From: Desulfuromusa sp. | GTDB taxonomy: Bacteria > Desulfobacterota > Desulfuromonadia > Desulfuromonadales > Geopsychrobacteraceae | DNA: 9,511 bases | NCBI GenBank assembly: GCA_021157505.1 | Contig: JAGGWI010000149.1 | Span: forward strand, 1 to 9,511 | Reading direction: 5' to 3' | In this document: positions 6,974 to 9,511 of the stretch, piece after piece | Numbering within the stretch: position 1 is the first letter of the stretch | Layout of the letters: each line of letters opens with the position of its first letter | Made by a program: the position numbers and the translations under genes | The notes under the pieces: model-generated | What the model was told of the DNA's origin: nothing | Database searches by the model: none | What the model saw: only the letters and a program-made list of their open reading frames with translations

Positions 6974-8011
6974 TCAATGGTTGCCAGGATCGGCACGACG
7001 TAAAAATTCAGCCGCTTCTTCTGGTGCCGTCGGGTTGATATGGAACCCTGAGCCCCATTCAAAACCGGTCATCCGGGTCAATTTAGGAGCCAGTTCAAGA
7101 TGCCAGTGATAATTCGATGGTAGCATAGCCCAATAATCGGGTCGCCCCCAACGTGAATGCATCGGTGGAGCACTATGGAGAATCAAAGAGTAGGGAGGAT
7201 CTCTCAGTACAGTTTTGATCCGCTGCAAAGCGTCGCGTAGAGCGACAGCCAATAGTCTCAACTGTTGATCGCTCTGTGAGGCAAAATCATGCTGATGTTC
7301 CAGCGGAGTAATCATCAACTCAAAGGGAAAACGGGAGGCATAAGGGGCATAAACCAGAAAATTCCCATCATCACTGACGACCCGCTCTTTTCCTTCCCGT
7401 TCCTGCCTGATCAGATCACATACCAGACAACGCTCTTTGCGCTGATAATGCTGTTGACAACAATCCAGTTCCGTCGCCACCAACGGGGGAATCAGCGGAA
7501 CGGCAATTAACTGTGAGTGCGAATGACGAATATTAGCCGCAGTACCAATACGACAGTTTTTAAAAATGAAAATATAGCGAAACCGACTATCGTTACGCAA
7601 ATCCAGCATCCGCACCCGGTAGGCTTTTAAGACTTCGGTGATCTGTTCAATACTCAAGTCCGCCAACTGCATTTCATGATCTGGGGTTTCAATAATAAGC
7701 TCATGGGCACCGATCCCATTCATCCGATCATAAAGTCCCTCCGCCCGATTTTCAAGTTCCCCCTCTATTCCCAGTACTGGAACTTTGTTCGGAATGACCC
7801 TGACCTGCCAGCCCGGTTGATTTGGAGCACTACCACCGGGACGATGAGCATAAATCTCTGCCGGGGTTTTACTTTCATTTCCCCGGCAAAATGGACAGAA
7901 TCGTGCGGCGGGGGTTTTGTGCTGCAGCCAGAAGTCCTGTGGTCGCCGACCCTGATTCAGAGACATAATTGTCCAATTATTTTTCAGTGGATCCCAGCGT
8001 AGTTCAGACAA
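6974..8011 (-). CDS. galT: GalT-family hexose-1-phosphate nucleotidylyltransferase
   Basis: A 345-residue protein of the usual GalT length in the HIT superfamily. It has zinc ligands CPFC (C39, C42) and TPDH (H112). The active-site block HSHSQ (163-167) has H165 as the expected covalent nucleotidyl-His; the more familiar form is HPHxQ. The C-terminus carries YHWHLE (301-306) and FEWGSGFHINP (317-327). A further Cys pair, CLVC (195-198), lies in the middle. Classical GalT exchanges UMP between UDP-glucose and galactose-1-phosphate. Relatives with this C-terminus include plant-type ADP-glucose phosphorylases, and its place between glucan enzymes leaves a role with ADP-glucose open. The start is TTG at 8011: AAGGA lies 8 nt upstream, and the protein begins at the expected SELRWDPL family N-terminus. 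It lies 72 bp after the GH57 gene and 34 bp before the GH13-GlgA gene, so it is probably in the same operon. Confidence 0.85.
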   Translation of the reverse strand: MSELRWDPLKNNWTIMSLNQGRRPQDFWLQHKTPAARFCPFCRGNESKTPAEIYAHRPGGSAPNQPGWQVRVIPNKVPVLGIEGELENRAEGLYDRMNGIGAHELIIETPDHEMQLADLSIEQITEVLKAYRVRMLDLRNDSRFRYIFIFKNCRIGTAANIRHSHSQLIAVPLIPPLVATELDCCQQHYQRKERCLVCDLIRQEREGKERVVSDDGNFLVYAPYASRFPFELMITPLEHQHDFASQSDQQLRLLAVALRDALQRIKTVLRDPPYSLILHSAPPMHSRWGRPDYWAMLPSNYHWHLELAPKLTRMTGFEWGSGFHINPTAPEEAAEFLRRADPGNH

Positions 8012-8019
8012 AGCTTTTA

Positions 8020-8025
8020 TCCTTT
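8020..8025 (-). promoter_or_regulatory. Shine-Dalgarno deciding the TTG start of galT
   Basis: AAAGGA on the minus strand lies 8 nt upstream of TTG 8011. It is the only good ribosome binding site in the 72-bp gap after the GH57 stop, and no ATG in frame gives a full-length N-terminus, so it supports the TTG start. Confidence 0.65.
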
Positions 8026-8083
8026 CAAATCAATGACTTTTCATCACAAACAATAACAGTGAGAGAAGAACAACGGCTCAAAC

Positions 8084-9511
8084 TTACACCAGCCAGTTCT
8101 CTTCTTCCAATACGGCTCCCCGGTAACAGAAACTGGCGCTTCCTTCCGTTGGCCAACGTCCGTTTTCACGCTGATCCTTATAGACGTGGCAACTTAAGCT
8201 GACCATATCACCGGGATGAAGTTGTAACGCTTTAAGTGGTACCGCCATTTCCAGTACCCGGTCACTCACCGCCTGGCCGCTCTCCAAAAGCTCTCCAGCG
8301 CAATAAACTCCAAATTTTTTGTCGTCAAAGCTGTAGCGTAAATGGAACAGTTCTTTCGCTGTCAAACGGATCTCAAATACACCATTCTGACCTCCCAGGC
8401 GGCTGATCATCTCTGCTTGATCTGCCCGGAAATAGAGATAGTCCTGATCATAGCCATAGTGAAGTTTTTCCAAGCTCTCACCACTCGCATACATAGCACC
8501 ACCAACCGACAGTTCAATACAGCCAGCGGCTAACCACTCAAAATAGTCCCCGATAAGACCATCAATCTCAGGAGAGAAACAGGCGGTCGGTTCAAACCCT
8601 GCCAACTTGATGGAGACAGGTTTAATGGCACGGTGCAACTGAGATGGGGCAGAGAGTCCCTGCACATGATATAACCCTTCAAGGTGACGACGGAACAGCC
8701 GATCAAAGATAGCAGCCTGGGTTGAAGCATGTTCATCACCATACCACCAGAACCAGTCGCTCCCCTCAGCTCGCAGAAGTCCACGAACGAGATCACTCAG
8801 TGGTTCATCAGGGTGATCAAGTGCGTAACGAACCTCATTGGTAAAGGTGTCCTTGCGGGCCTGATGAAGAAGTTCCCAGGCTAGATTTTCTTCTGCATGA
8901 CCAACCCAGGTGGTAAAATCGGAACGGATCCATGAACCGGCAGCCAATCGATCCAAGGAAACCGGCTCACTCTGCTGCAGGGCATCTTTAATGGTTGTCA
9001 TTTCCAACTCGGGGGCCTGCTGCAGAGCCAGGTAGAAATCACGTAAAAAAGGATAGCCATTATCCGCATAACGTTCCCAGCAATTTTCACCATCTAAAAT
9101 TATCGCCACAGTTCCACCAGGAGCCAGCTCAGCAATCCCCCGCAAACGTTGCAGCAGGTCGTTGACCGCCTCTCCCCCGTCCCATCCGGCATAGAGAAAA
9201 CCAATTCGATCAGATAACTCACGATCACGAAACAGCAGAGGGAGATCACAATATTGATAAAACTGATAAAGTTTGCTGCGGTCAGCAAGTCCACCAGCGA
9301 GACTTCGGGCCAGAATATCCTCATCGGTTGCCGCCCAGAGAGCCCCCTCTTCGGCTAATATTTTAACTGCGGATTCACAGACCGCCCCCTCGGCCGGCCA
9401 CATTCCCCGGTGCCGCTGGCCAAAAATTCGGTCGGCCGTTCTTAACCCTTCACGCACCTGTAAACGAGCATCTTCCGGATAGCGAAATTCAGCAGCAGGC
9501 AATGGCAGTCC
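8084..9511 (-). CDS. GH57-family glycoside hydrolase (amylase/amylopullulanase type), C-terminal part
   Basis: The frame is open to the right edge; 475 residues are visible, so the true start lies outside the window. It opens within the PLPAAEFRYPEDA segment that in GH57 enzymes follows the catalytic-domain N-terminus. GMWPAEGAV (visible residues 36-44) supplies the probable nucleophile E41. FRDRELSDRIGF follows, and then ILDGENCWERY with probable acid/base D140. The spacing of about 100 residues between these acids matches GH57 amylopullulanases. FTTWVGHAEENLAWELL is also family-typical. The last 180 or so residues look like a beta-rich C-terminal domain (NGVFEIRLTAKELFHLRY, then a run ending CHVYKDQRENGRWPTEG). 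GH57 retaining enzymes hydrolyse or transfer alpha-1,4 (and sometimes alpha-1,6) glucan bonds; specificity cannot be read here. It is the first visible gene of the glucan operon. No signal peptide can be assessed because the N-terminus is missing. Confidence 0.85.
   Translation of the reverse strand, partial: GLPLPAAEFRYPEDARLQVREGLRTADRIFGQRHRGMWPAEGAVCESAVKILAEEGALWAATDEDILARSLAGGLADRSKLYQFYQYCDLPLLFRDRELSDRIGFLYAGWDGGEAVNDLLQRLRGIAELAPGGTVAIILDGENCWERYADNGYPFLRDFYLALQQAPELEMTTIKDALQQSEPVSLDRLAAGSWIRSDFTTWVGHAEENLAWELLHQARKDTFTNEVRYALDHPDEPLSDLVRGLLRAEGSDWFWWYGDEHASTQAAIFDRLFRRHLEGLYHVQGLSAPSQLHRAIKPVSIKLAGFEPTACFSPEIDGLIGDYFEWLAAGCIELSVGGAMYASGESLEKLHYGYDQDYLYFRADQAEMISRLGGQNGVFEIRLTAKELFHLRYSFDDKKFGVYCAGELLESGQAVSDRVLEMAVPLKALQLHPGDMVSLSCHVYKDQRENGRWPTEGSASFCYRGAVLEEENWLV

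Noticed and set aside
6940..7062. 41-residue N-terminal extension of the GH13-GlgA protein from ATG 7062
   Set aside because: It would overlap galT by 89 nt, has no Shine-Dalgarno, and reads the conserved galT 3' end in another frame. ATG 6939 lies just after the galT stop and gives a plausible N-terminus, although its own ribosome binding site is weak.
8041..8050. TCATCACAAA before galT as a third copy of the 499-529 repeat
   Set aside because: Only the short ATCACAAA core is shared. There is no tandem partner, and it is inside an operon gap of an unrelated pathway.
9500..9502. TTG at 9502 as the start of the GH57 gene
   Set aside because: The frame stays open to the window edge and the residues before it belong to the GH57 family pattern. 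The N-terminal catalytic part must lie upstream, so this is an internal codon.

Overview
The window looks like a Gram-negative chromosome segment of roughly 50% GC. It encodes a FadL-type outer-membrane channel, a lipoprotein-type efflux adaptor, and a cluster of alpha-glucan enzymes. The gene set and the style of the proteins (long GH13 protein, GH57 enzyme, HSHSQ-type GalT, FadL) fit an anaerobic deltaproteobacterium of the Desulfuromonadales (Geobacter/Desulfuromonas/Pelobacter type). That placement is an inference, because no rRNA or other marker gene is present.

Left region (1-2264): two divergent transcription units share a 535-bp intergenic region. On the minus strand is the N-terminal part of an RND-type periplasmic adaptor (start at 481; the gene runs off the left edge). 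On the plus strand is a complete OmpP1/FadL-family outer-membrane transporter (1017-2264). The intergenic region holds a short direct repeat close to the adaptor start and a palindromic, G/C-tract-rich, MITE-like element (582-671) nested inside a second inverted repeat (556/723).

Right region (2320-9511, all minus strand): an apparent operon read right to left. It consists of a GH57 glycoside hydrolase (N-terminus off the right edge), a GalT-family nucleotidylyltransferase (TTG start with a good Shine-Dalgarno) and a very large gene encoding a long GH13 alpha-amylase-family enzyme joined to a complete GlgA-type glycogen synthase. Gaps are 72 and 34 bp. A weak hairpin lies between the convergent fadL-like gene and the fusion gene. 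Together the three genes suggest storage-glucan (glycogen/maltodextrin) turnover: GlgA elongates with a nucleotide sugar, the GH13 and GH57 enzymes cut, trim or remodel glucan, and the GalT-like enzyme handles a sugar phosphate or nucleotide sugar.

The most interesting point is the GH13-GlgA junction. The natural GlgA initiator ATG (3765) is directly preceded by a run of seven G. With six G the upstream frame would read GGA TGA and stop in an ATGA overlap with the glgA start. The fusion therefore rests on one base of a homopolymer. It is either a genuine one-base gene fusion, a slippage site that makes both fused and separate proteins, or a sequencing error.
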